Assembly (NCBI RefSeq): GCF_900220975.1
Contig: NZ_OBQD01000019.1
Coordinates: 44,463-108,462 of the forward strand
DNA length: 64,000 nucleotides
Direction of reading: 5' to 3'
DNA from: Rhizobium subbaraonis
Lineage (GTDB): Bacteria > Pseudomonadota > Alphaproteobacteria > Rhizobiales > Rhizobiaceae
Shown here: positions 26,229 to 34,351 of the stretch, piece by piece
How positions within the stretch are numbered: the stretch's first letter is position 1
Layout: every line of letters begins with the position of its first letter
Notes under the pieces: model-generated
The model's input: the letters and a program-made list of their open reading frames with translations, nothing else
Told to the model about the DNA's origin: nothing
The model's database searches: none
Made by a program: the position numbers and the translations under genes

Positions 26229-26957
26229 TCAGGCGGCCTTCCTGCCACCGAGATAGAGTTCCTGGATGCGCGGGTCGGCGAGCACGTCGGCCGCCGGTCC
26301 CTCGATCAGCGTGCGGCCGAGGTCCAGCACGACGCCGATGTCGGAGTTCTTCAGGCCCATCAGCGCGTTCTGCTCGACCAGCAGCACAGTCACGCCCTCT
26401 TCCGACATCATCTTCATGATGGAAAACATCTCCTGGACGATCTTCGGCGCCAGACCGAGCGAGGGCTCGTCGAGCATGACGATGTCCGGCCTGATAATCA
26501 GGGTTCGGGCCATGGCGAGCGTCTGCTGCTGGCCGCCGGACATGGTGCCGGCATGCTGGTTGGCGCGCTCGCGCAGGATCGGGAAGCGGTCGAGAATGGC
26601 ATCGACGCGGCGGTCCAGTTCCCTGGCATCACCGAGAGTGAAGCCTCCCATCCGCAGATTTTCCCGCACGGTCATCTTCGGAAACAGCGCACGCTCCTGT
26701 GGCACGAAGCAGATGCCCTTGCGCAGGATCTGGTCCGGGCGCAGCCCGTTGAGCCGCTCGCCCTTCAGCACGACCTCGCCCTTGCGGATCTTCAGCATGC
26801 CGCAGATCGCCTTGAGCAGCGTCGACTTGCCGGCGCCGTTCGGGCCGATGATGCAGTGGACCTTGCCGGGCACGACGGTCAGATGCGCGCCATCGAGGAT
26901 GGCCGGGCCGTCGCCGTAGCCGGCGGTGATGTTGGTGACTTCGAGAAGCGCCGTCAT
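26229..26957 (-). CDS. Branched-chain-type ABC transporter ATPase (LivF family)
   Basis: A 242-residue ATPase. Walker A is GPNGAGKST, the signature is MSGGQQQTLAMARTL and Walker B is IVMLDEPSLGLAP; the shorter C-terminus marks it as the LivF paralogue. The ATG shares one base with the LivG stop codon (TGATG). It acts with the LivG-type ATPase as the heterodimeric motor. Confidence 0.88.
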   Translation of the reverse strand: MTALLEVTNITAGYGDGPAILDGAHLTVVPGKVHCIIGPNGAGKSTLLKAICGMLKIRKGEVVLKGERLNGLRPDQILRKGICFVPQERALFPKMTVRENLRMGGFTLGDARELDRRVDAILDRFPILRERANQHAGTMSGGQQQTLAMARTLIIRPDIVMLDEPSLGLAPKIVQEMFSIMKMMSEEGVTVLLVEQNALMGLKNSDIGVVLDLGRTLIEGPAADVLADPRIQELYLGGRKAA

Positions 26958-27718
26958 CACGCTGCCTCCGCATCAAGAACGCCGCCGAGATAGGCTTCCA
27001 GAACGGCGGGATCCTTGCGGACGATGTCAGGCGTTCCCTGGCAGATCACCCTGCCCTGCGCCATGACGACGACCTTGTGGGACAGGCGCATGATCAGGTC
27101 CATGTTGTGCTCGACGATGAGCACCGTCAGCCCCTTGGCGTTCAGCGCGCGGATGTGGCCGACTATTTCCTCCATCAGTGACGGGTTGACGCCGCCGGCC
27201 GGCTCGTCCAGCAGAATGATCTTCGGATCCGACATCAGGAGAGCGGCCAGGTCCATCAGCTTCTTCTGCCCGTAGGACAGGTTATGTCCATCCTCGTAGG
27301 CGATGCGGGTTATGCCGAGAAAATCGAGGATGCCCAGGGCCTTGTCCTTTTCCTGCGGTGAGATCGCCGGGCGGAAGAGACCCGAGAAACCCTCGACCCT
27401 GGACTGGACGATCACGTTCTCGATGACCGTCATGTCGGCGAGATTGCGGGAGATCTGGAAGGTGCGGCTGAGGCCCTTTGCCGTAATCTTGTGCGGCCTC
27501 AGGTGGTCGATCTGCTGTCCATCCAGCCAGACCTCTCCTGACGTCGGCACGAGCGTTCGGCTGATGCAATTGAAGGCCGTGGTCTTGCCTGCGCCGTTCG
27601 GACCGATCAGAGCAGTGATAGAGCCGCGCTCGACCTCGAACGAAGCCCCGTCAACGGCCTTGATGCCGCCAAAATACTTGCAAAGATTCCTGATTTCGAG
27701 CACGTGCTCGACCTCCAT
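26957..27718 (-). CDS. Branched-chain-type ABC transporter ATPase (LivG family)
   Basis: A 253-residue ATPase. Walker A is GPNGAGKTT, followed by the Q-loop RTFQISRNL, Walker B IILLDEPAGGVNPS and the LivG-specific C-terminal extension ending in AYLGGVLDA. The start MEVEHVLEIRN at 27718 was chosen because the frame upstream (to 27973) lies inside the binding-protein gene. A hairpin separates it from that gene. Confidence 0.88.
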   Translation of the reverse strand: MEVEHVLEIRNLCKYFGGIKAVDGASFEVERGSITALIGPNGAGKTTAFNCISRTLVPTSGEVWLDGQQIDHLRPHKITAKGLSRTFQISRNLADMTVIENVIVQSRVEGFSGLFRPAISPQEKDKALGILDFLGITRIAYEDGHNLSYGQKKLMDLAALLMSDPKIILLDEPAGGVNPSLMEEIVGHIRALNAKGLTVLIVEHNMDLIMRLSHKVVVMAQGRVICQGTPDIVRKDPAVLEAYLGGVLDAEAA

Positions 27719-27738
27719 CTCCAGATGACAGGTGTAAG

Positions 27739-27772
27739 AGCGGCGGGCCGGCCGGAGCACATGCCCGCCGCT
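27739..27772 (-). terminator. Intercistronic hairpin between binding protein and ATPase genes
   Basis: Perfect 10-base GC stem AGCGGCGGGC / GCCCGCCGCT with a 14-base loop, placed 8 bases after the binding-protein stop. There is no T-run, so it probably stabilises the upstream mRNA or attenuates readthrough rather than ending transcription. Confidence 0.5.
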
Positions 27773-27780
27773 TTCAGGGC

Positions 27781-29058
27781 TCAGAAGCCCGCCTTCGGGT
27801 ATGCAAGCTGCACAACGCCCTCGAACTCGCCGGTGGGATAGACGAACTTCATCTCGCCGCCCTGCCACTGGGTCATGATGTGACGCTTGTCCTCGGGCAG
27901 GCCGACATCGTCCCAGGAGAAGCGACCCAGCACGGTACGCACCGGGTCGTCCTTGGTGCGGGCATTCAGCCATTCTCCCATCTTGGCGTTGTCGGTCGAA
28001 CCGGCGCCGATAATCGCCTGCTCGATTCCCTGGCAGACCGCGAAGGGGATTGCGCTGTCCTCGTCCGGTTCCAGCCCGTACTCCTTTTCGAACGCGGCGA
28101 CGAAATCGGCGTTGTTGAACGGCTTTCCGGCGAGCGTGCCCTCGAAATTCACGTCCTTGTGCCAGGTGGTGTGGATCAGCACGCCTTCTGCCGATTCCTT
28201 GCCGACGCCGTCGATGAACTCCGTCTGCGCGCCCTGGCTGAGATAGACCAGTTTCGGCGCCGCCCCCACCGTCTTCAAAGCCCGGGTCAATTGCACCGCT
28301 TCTTCTGCGGATGCAGTGAGCCCGATGATCATCTCCGCGCCGGAGCGCTTGATGGAGTTGGCCAGGTTGAGCCAGTCGTTGAAGCCTTCCTCAGGCCACT
28401 TCTCCTCCATGACGATCTTGATGCCGGCATCTGCGAGGTATCCCGGCGAGAGATCGGCGACTTCCTTGTCGTTTGCCGGATCGATCACCTTCTGGCCGAG
28501 CAGTCCCGCGGCAATCGCGTTGGCGAAGAAGTCGTCGGCGTGGACGACGGCTACACTCTTGGGCGCCTGGTCGGCGGCGATCTGCTCCTTGATGACGGCG
28601 ACCACGTCCTTGCCGGTATATTCGGCCGCATTGACCTGGAAATAGAACAGGTTCTTGTGGCCCTGCGTGTAGATCCGCAACGCCCCGCCGGAGGGAATCG
28701 GGTGGACCATGTTGTACTTGGACAGCACGTTGCCGACCGGGAAGGTCAGACGGCTGGAGAAGGTCCCGTAGACCGCATCCACCTTGTCGACATTGATGAA
28801 GCGTTCGTACTGGTTGATCGCGGTTGCGGGATCGGAGCGATTGTCGCTGACGATCAGTTCTACCTGCTTTCCGAGCAGGCCTCCCTTCTCATTGATCAGC
28901 TTGTTGCAGAGTTCATATCCGCGCTTGTGCTTTTCCCCGCTGACCGAAAGTCCGCCCGTGATCGGCAGCGATGCGCCGATCCTGATCGTTTCAGCGTAAG
29001 CCGCACCGGCCAGGAAGGCGGCACCCGCCGCTCCTGCCAGAAATGCCTTCATCCTCAT
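27781..29058 (-). CDS. Periplasmic binding protein of branched-chain-type ABC transporter
   Basis: A 425-residue Peripla_BP_6 protein with signal peptide (MRMKAFLAGAAGAAFLAG, cut after AAYA). The mature start TIRIGASLPITGGLSVSGEKHKRGYEL and LLGKQVELIVSDNRSDP are family hallmarks. A GGAGGAG ribosome site precedes the ATG at 29058; upstream in-frame starts lack support. It is the first gene of the 14-gene operon and faces the LacI regulator across a region with two GCAA-CGATTGC palindromes. The ligand is unknown. Confidence 0.87.
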   Translation of the reverse strand: MRMKAFLAGAAGAAFLAGAAYAETIRIGASLPITGGLSVSGEKHKRGYELCNKLINEKGGLLGKQVELIVSDNRSDPATAINQYERFINVDKVDAVYGTFSSRLTFPVGNVLSKYNMVHPIPSGGALRIYTQGHKNLFYFQVNAAEYTGKDVVAVIKEQIAADQAPKSVAVVHADDFFANAIAAGLLGQKVIDPANDKEVADLSPGYLADAGIKIVMEEKWPEEGFNDWLNLANSIKRSGAEMIIGLTASAEEAVQLTRALKTVGAAPKLVYLSQGAQTEFIDGVGKESAEGVLIHTTWHKDVNFEGTLAGKPFNNADFVAAFEKEYGLEPDEDSAIPFAVCQGIEQAIIGAGSTDNAKMGEWLNARTKDDPVRTVLGRFSWDDVGLPEDKRHIMTQWQGGEMKFVYPTGEFEGVVQLAYPKAGF

Positions 29059-29216
29059 TTTTGCTCCTCCCCAGGAAAATCGGATAGTTCGGCAATCTCG
29101 ATATTCGTGACAGCGGCGTCGACGACGCCTCAATTCAATGGCGACGTTATTCGCTGCCGGGCTCCTCTTCCCGGCGCGCGCAGGAATGACGTGCAAACCT
29201 CTCGCGCAGCTGTCAT

Positions 29217-29228
29217 GCAATCGATTGC
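29217..29228. promoter_or_regulatory. LacI-type operator 1 (perfect palindrome)
   Basis: GCAATCGATTGC, a perfect 12-base palindrome with the central CG step typical of LacI-family operators, in the divergent region between the binding-protein gene and the LacI gene. Confidence 0.6.
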
Positions 29229-29270
29229 GTGGAGCTTTGCAAATTTCCTGATATCCGTCAAGAACGCTGT

Positions 29271-29282
29271 GCAAACGATTGC
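29271..29282. promoter_or_regulatory. LacI-type operator 2
   Basis: GCAAACGATTGC differs from operator 1 at one position. The centre-to-centre distance is 54 bases, about five helical turns, which would allow paired dimers on the same face of the DNA. Confidence 0.55.
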
Positions 29283-29332
29283 GGAATTTTTTGCAAGGGG
29301 ATATTTAACCTCAGAAAGGGGTGGATTGCTGC

Positions 29333-30364
29333 ATGAAGCGCCGCGTCACATTGAAGGATATCGCGAGGGAGACCGGGGTCCACGTCTCGACGGTTTCCCG
29401 CGCGCTCGATCCGGTGACGCGCAAGGCGATCACGGCCGAGGTTGCCGAGAAGATTCAGGCCGCGGCCGAGAGGCTCGGCTATCGCCCCAACCGGATTGCC
29501 GCGGGCCTGCGTACGAACCGCACAATGACGGTCGGCGTGATGATTCCCGACATCACCAACGTTATCTTTCCGCCGATCCTGCGCGGCATTGAAAGCGTAC
29601 TCGAACCGCTCGGATATGCTTCGATCATCGTCAATACGGATGGCGAGAAGGAGCGCGAGAGCCGGCTTGTCAACGTCCTGCGCGATCGCGGCGTCGACGG
29701 CATCATCCATGCAGCCGCAACGCGCGACGACCCGATGGTCGCGCGCGCGGCAGAGGACGGCATGCCGATCGTGACGCTCAATCGCCGCGTCGAGGACGGC
29801 GGCATCCCCTTTGTCATCAACGACGAGCAGTCGGGGATTTGCCAGATGCTCCGTCACCTGATGGAACTGGGCCACCGGTCCATCGCGCACATCGCCGGTC
29901 CGCAGGACCTGTCGACCGGGCAATTGCGCCTTGCGGCGTTCCGGGATGCCATGGCGGAAACGCAGCTTGCCTGCAACGAGGGACTAATCGCAACCGCCAC
30001 CCATTTCGACGAGTCCGAAGGCGCGCGCTGCGTCGAGCAACTGCTGGCGTCCGGGCTGAGGTTTACGGCGGTTCTCTGTGCCAACGACCGGCTCGCTCTG
30101 GGGGCGATCGAGCGGCTGCACGAGGAGGGACTGAATTGCCCGGCTGATGTTTCTGTCAGCGGTTTCAACGATATGCCGTTTCTCAACCTCATCCGCCCCA
30201 GGCTGACGACGATCCACATAGAACAGCACGGCGCAGGTCAGGCGGCCGCCAGGCTGCTCGTGCAACTGCTCAACGGCGCCGAGAGCGAACAACTGCCGAC
30301 GGAGACCATCCTTCCGGTGCGGCTGGTGGTGCGCGAAAGTACTGGCCCCGCGCCTGCGCCATAG
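29333..30364 (+). CDS. LacI-family transcriptional regulator
   Basis: A 343-residue regulator. The helix-turn-helix is at residues 4-27 (VTLKDIARETGVHVSTVSRALDP) with the hinge helix following (NRIAAGLRTNRTMTVGVMIPDI), then a periplasmic-binding-protein-like sensor domain (VNTDGEKERESRLVNVL, AVLCANDRLALGAIERL). A GTG 12 bases upstream is possible, but the ATG at 29333 gives the standard N-terminus. It probably represses the divergent 14-gene operon through the two nearby palindromes and is released by a pathway metabolite (inference). Confidence 0.87.
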   Translation: MKRRVTLKDIARETGVHVSTVSRALDPVTRKAITAEVAEKIQAAAERLGYRPNRIAAGLRTNRTMTVGVMIPDITNVIFPPILRGIESVLEPLGYASIIVNTDGEKERESRLVNVLRDRGVDGIIHAAATRDDPMVARAAEDGMPIVTLNRRVEDGGIPFVINDEQSGICQMLRHLMELGHRSIAHIAGPQDLSTGQLRLAAFRDAMAETQLACNEGLIATATHFDESEGARCVEQLLASGLRFTAVLCANDRLALGAIERLHEEGLNCPADVSVSGFNDMPFLNLIRPRLTTIHIEQHGAGQAAARLLVQLLNGAESEQLPTETILPVRLVVRESTGPAPAP

Positions 30365-30490
30365 TCTGAAGGCCGGCGGCCTCCGTCACGGGCCTCGCCG
30401 AAAGTCGCCGCCTGCGCAGATATGAAGTCGCACGGCGCAGGCCGAGGCCTGTCCCTATGGTAAGCGACAGTGAACGCTTGTGGCTGACGC

Positions 30491-31189
30491 CTACAGCGAG
30501 GCGTCCTCGATCTGGCCCCACAGCGCAAGGAAAGGCTCGCCGGTGCAGCGCATGGCGAACTTTCGGCCGGCCTCGTTGAAGAAGATCGTGCCGCGGGTTG
30601 CCCGGAACCAGATGTCGTCGTCAAGGCACACTTCCCCATCGGACAGAAGCAGGAAGACGCGGGAGTGGAACTGCACGTGGTCCGGAAAGCGGCTGTAGGG
30701 CGCCATGAGCGTCAGGCCGATGCGCACGTCGCTGCGCTCCTCTATGCCGCCGGGTCCGACGAGGACCGTATGGGCATGGGACTTTTCGAAGCGCAGGCTT
30801 GCAAAGGGACCGGTACGGCCGTTGCGCCAAACCAGCGTGTCGGAAAGGGAGGAGAGGTGGGCGGAGAGTTCTGCCAGACGGCTGTGGCCGTCTGCGAGAT
30901 TGGCCAGCGCCCGCTGCCAATGCTCGATGATTTCGGGGCGATCTTGCGCAAGCTGGCCCAGATCGCCGCAACGGCCGAGCTTCTGGTAGATCTTGCCTGC
31001 CAGGTAGCTCGCCATGACCGGCACCTTCGGCGCGACCAGCAGGTCACCCACGACGTTGAGAACGCCTTGCAACGGTTGCGCGCGGTTGCCTGCCCTTAGC
31101 GGCGAAACCTGCCGGCGGGCAGGCTCCCGATCATCGTTGAGGAGGAGGTCAGCGCTCCGCTTCGGAGACCTCATTGCAACTTGCGGCAT
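30491..31189 (-). CDS. DMSP-lyase-like (DddL-type) cupin protein
   Basis: About 232 residues with a C-terminal cupin recalling the DMSP_lyase family: LMAPYSRFPDHVQFHSRVFLLLSDGEV, then DIWFRATRGTIFFNEAGRKFAMRC and the closing PFLALWGQIED. Family proteins keep a metal site of the type HxHxxxE; here the corresponding stretch reads DHVQFHSRV, so at least the acidic ligand appears lost. The start at 31189 has an AAAGGGA ribosome site and gives the usual family length. Dimethylsulfoniopropionate cleavage is therefore doubtful; a related or regulatory role is possible. It follows the FAD protein gene by 193 bases on the same strand. Confidence 0.55.
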   Translation of the reverse strand: MPQVAMRSPKRSADLLLNDDREPARRQVSPLRAGNRAQPLQGVLNVVGDLLVAPKVPVMASYLAGKIYQKLGRCGDLGQLAQDRPEIIEHWQRALANLADGHSRLAELSAHLSSLSDTLVWRNGRTGPFASLRFEKSHAHTVLVGPGGIEERSDVRIGLTLMAPYSRFPDHVQFHSRVFLLLSDGEVCLDDDIWFRATRGTIFFNEAGRKFAMRCTGEPFLALWGQIEDASL

Positions 31190-31382
31190 TCGTTCCCTTT
31201 GCCCCGATTGATTCTTGGCGCGCACTCTGGCGGTGTCGCCCTTTGGTCGCAAGTGCCTTACCAGCTTCCGCGCCAGATAGCCATTCATCCGAGGTGGCGA
31301 GCGGCAATATGTTGCGCGCGTCGGCGCAGGCCGCCAAGGCGAGGCGGCATGGGCAACGAAGGCCATTGGCTCGACCGTCCGG

Positions 31383-32771
31383 TCAGATGCGGACAGCGCC
31401 CTCGTCAGCCGGCCTTGCCCTGCCGATGCGCCCGGCGATCGCGGCTGCCACCGCCGCGGCCTGGACGCGGATATCGGGAACGGCTGTGATCTCCCAATGC
31501 CGGCCGGCGGTCAGCAGGCCCAGCGCATAAAGCGGTGGTTTCGGCTCGCTCGCAGGCAGACAGGCGGAGGCGTCGTCGACCCATATTCCCAAACCGAGCG
31601 GATCTGCCGTCACCAGTCCCCGCTTCGAGAGGTTGGCGAGAAGCGGCGACGCATCGATCGTGCAACGCTCGAGCCCGCTGCAGTTCACCAACGCATCGAC
31701 GCAAAGCGTCGTGTTCGCCCGCCCGCGGATCTCGACCTCGATCTGACCCTCGACAGCCCGCACGGATGCCGGCCGGCCTCGATGGACGACAAGCCGGCCG
31801 GCATTGCGAAGTTCCGCAATTTCTGCGGCGACGGAGGGCGCCATGCGATGGCGGTGGACATTCCAGTAGGGTGCGGCGTGACGCAAAAAACGCTGCCGCT
31901 GGCTGGCACTCAACCCCGTCCACAGCGCCTGCGTCACCGGGCGCAGACCGTCTGTGACCTTTCGCCAGTCTCCCTCCTGGCGGGCGCTCGCCCGAAGGCG
32001 GGAAAGCATGCCGCTGACTTCGCCGGTTCCCGGCGAAAGTACGGGGTCGCCGGGTTGCTTGCGGGGTGTCAGATGCGGCTGTGGCAGCAATCCACGACGC
32101 GAGACCGCGAGCAGGCGTCCTTCAAATCCGCGCGCCTTGAGCAACAGGCACTGGTCGATCATTGTTAAGCCGGTTCCGACGAGCAGGATGTCTGCATCCT
32201 TGGGCAGCCGCTCCCACCATTCGTCCTGCCACGGATCGTCCACGATCGACTGCCTTGCGCCGGGCGCGATTGCGTCTTCGGGGATCGGCAGCCGGCGAAA
32301 GCCCGCGCCGGTGCAAAGTGCTGCAGCGCCGGCTGACAGGGTAACGCCGTCTGTCAGCATGAGGCGGAAGCCGCCCTCGGCCGTGATTTCGGCATCAGCG
32401 ACCTCCGCATCGACGATGTGGAGCGCGGCGCGGTTGCCTGATGGCTCCAGCGCCGTGTCAAGACAAGAACCGATATAGCGCCCGTAAACCTGCCGGGGAA
32501 TGAACTCGTCGCCGGCCTGGGCGTAGCCATTCTGCGAAAGCCATTGCACGAAATGGTCCGGTTGGTCGGCAAAAAGGCTCATGCGCGCTGCGGTCACATT
32601 CAGAAGGTGACAATCGGCGCGGGTCGAATAGGCAATGCCCCTGCCCCACTTCGCCTTGCGTCCGACAAGGCTCACACGTGCCGTCGGCGCCAGACGGTTG
32701 ACCAGGTTTATCGCAAGCGCCGCTGCCGAGAAGCCGGAGCCGATGACAGCCACATCCGTATCTGTTGTCAT
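31383..32771 (-). CDS. FAD/NAD(P)-binding protein (HpcE-unrelated FAD_NAD_binding_9 type)
   Basis: A 462-residue flavoprotein. The first Rossmann motif is VAVIGSGFSAAALAINL with GRGIAYSTRADCHLLNVTAARMSLFADQPDHFVQWL, the hallmark of a poorly characterised FAD-NAD(P)-binding family. A second nucleotide motif is ILLVGTGLTMIDQCLLL. Members are often found beside uptake or siderophore-like genes, but a reaction is not known to me. It is divergent from the acyl-CoA-dehydrogenase-like gene across 266 bases that include AT-rich promoter-like sequence (about 32935-32990). Confidence 0.75.
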   Translation of the reverse strand: MTTDTDVAVIGSGFSAAALAINLVNRLAPTARVSLVGRKAKWGRGIAYSTRADCHLLNVTAARMSLFADQPDHFVQWLSQNGYAQAGDEFIPRQVYGRYIGSCLDTALEPSGNRAALHIVDAEVADAEITAEGGFRLMLTDGVTLSAGAAALCTGAGFRRLPIPEDAIAPGARQSIVDDPWQDEWWERLPKDADILLVGTGLTMIDQCLLLKARGFEGRLLAVSRRGLLPQPHLTPRKQPGDPVLSPGTGEVSGMLSRLRASARQEGDWRKVTDGLRPVTQALWTGLSASQRQRFLRHAAPYWNVHRHRMAPSVAAEIAELRNAGRLVVHRGRPASVRAVEGQIEVEIRGRANTTLCVDALVNCSGLERCTIDASPLLANLSKRGLVTADPLGLGIWVDDASACLPASEPKPPLYALGLLTAGRHWEITAVPDIRVQAAAVAAAIAGRIGRARPADEGAVRI

Positions 32772-33037
32772 GCGCGCGCCTCACCGCAACCGCGATCTGT
32801 CCGCCTGTTCGTTCCGCAGTGACCCATGTGCCGGTACCTCACGAGGTCTGGCAAAATCGCCATGCATTGATAACGCCCCACGACGTTTCATGCTCCATGC
32901 GACGAACGGAGCAGTTCGTTTGCTCAATCCGGACGGAATTTAGCAAAATAAATCTATGCAATCTCTATAGAATATGATCCTTTGTCCCGATAAAACCGGC
33001 TGAGGTTCGAAGTTGCCTTCCCGAAGGAGCTGTCGAT

Positions 33038-34171
33038 ATGGGTAAAATCTCCCCGGCGCTTGTGCGGACGGCCGCGCTGATCGGCTCGGAGGACGAGGCG
33101 ATAGCCGCCGCCGGATCTGTTGCCCGTCACCGCGACGAAACGATCTCCCCGGCGGCAACTGGCGGCGAGGAAACCGTTGTCGACAGCCTCGACGCGTTAT
33201 CCCGCTCCGGCCTTTTCGGCGTTTCGATACCGACAGAGCACGGCGGTATCGATGTCTCCAATACCGTCTTGACCGCAATCTGCGCTATCTTGTCCGAATA
33301 CTCGACGACCGTGGGCCTGATAGCCTGCGCACATTTTATCGCTCTGGAAAGGCTGCGCAGCTATGGCACGGATGGCCAGCGCAGCGTTGTTTTCGCAGCC
33401 GCGTTCAGCGGTGCGCGAGTGGCTCGGGTAGAGGCTATGGAAGCTGAAGGCGCGGGAACGCTGCCGATCGCTCCGGTGGGCCTTGACTTTCGGATCAACG
33501 GCGAGGCGCTCTGTACGCCCCGAGCGCCACACGCCGACTGGCTGCTGATGCCGGCACTGGATGCGACTGGCAGGCCGACCAGTCTCCTTCTGCCTGCACG
33601 CACGGACGGCATACGGTACGTGGCCAATGGCGGCGCGCCTGGCGAAGAGGTGGCGTCGCACGCCGAACGCGTGCTTTTCAAAGACGTGCTTGCCGAGGGC
33701 GATGTACTGCTTCATCCGCCGCGCGATCCTTCGAAGGCCGATGTACCGCAGGCCCTCGAAATACTGCTGGAAGCTGCGCGGCATCTGGGTCGCGCGCGCC
33801 GGGATTTCCTTCATATCAGGCAACGGGTCGACAGTGGGGCGGGCGCTGGCGATGTGGATCACGCTGTGCATGCCATCGGAGCGGTCTCCGTCCGGATCGC
33901 TGCGGCCGAAGCGACTTTGGAGCATGGCGGCCGCGCTGTCGACGCCGCGCAGATCGGCACGGCGGAACGGCATCGAACGGCCGCGGTCTTTGCCGCGATC
34001 GTCGCTGGCATCGCCGCGCTCGAGGCCGGACGCCTGGCGGCATGCACCCTGCGCCGCCTTTCCGATCCCGCATGGCCGATCAGTCAACGCGAAATCGAGC
34101 TTGCCTGCCGTATTGCCCAACTGCAGCGCATGGCTGGCAGTTACAGCGCGATCGAGGATGACGAAATCTGA
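33038..34171 (+). CDS. Acyl-CoA dehydrogenase-fold flavoprotein (SfnB/monooxygenase-like)
   Basis: A 377-residue protein with the three-part acyl-CoA dehydrogenase fold. An N-terminal helical domain carries GLFGVSIPTEHGGIDVSNTVL and EYSTTVGLIACAHF, a middle beta domain follows (FRINGEALCTPRAPHADWLLM), and the C-terminal helices end at IELACRIAQLQRMAGS. The typical catalytic Glu and the Arg/phosphopantetheine contacts are not evident. It resembles SfnB/DszC-like flavin monooxygenases of organosulfur use more than true acyl-CoA dehydrogenases. A GAAGGAG ribosome site precedes the ATG. The exact role is unknown. Confidence 0.65.
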   Translation: MGKISPALVRTAALIGSEDEAIAAAGSVARHRDETISPAATGGEETVVDSLDALSRSGLFGVSIPTEHGGIDVSNTVLTAICAILSEYSTTVGLIACAHFIALERLRSYGTDGQRSVVFAAAFSGARVARVEAMEAEGAGTLPIAPVGLDFRINGEALCTPRAPHADWLLMPALDATGRPTSLLLPARTDGIRYVANGGAPGEEVASHAERVLFKDVLAEGDVLLHPPRDPSKADVPQALEILLEAARHLGRARRDFLHIRQRVDSGAGAGDVDHAVHAIGAVSVRIAAAEATLEHGGRAVDAAQIGTAERHRTAAVFAAIVAGIAALEAGRLAACTLRRLSDPAWPISQREIELACRIAQLQRMAGSYSAIEDDEI

Positions 34172-34306
34172 CGACAGTCGCGCGATGTGACGGTTGCCGA
34201 GGCGTCCGAAACGGGCCTGGAGCGTGTCGCGCAAAAATGCTCAGCCGCTTTGCGCCAAGACATGCGCAAAAGCAAAGATTTAAAGCAGCCCTTCCCGTGG
34301 CCGACA

Positions 34307-34334
34307 GTGTTGGCAAGGCTGACCTTGCCAACAC
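34307..34334. terminator. Bidirectional terminator hairpin between convergent genes
   Basis: Perfect 12-base stem GTGTTGGCAAGG / CCTTGCCAACAC with CTGA loop, 17 bases past the leftward oxygenase stop and 135 bases past the rightward flavoprotein stop. The strength of the stem and its position support termination, though T-tracts are short. Confidence 0.65.
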
Positions 34335-34351
34335 CCGCGTCTGCATGTTGA

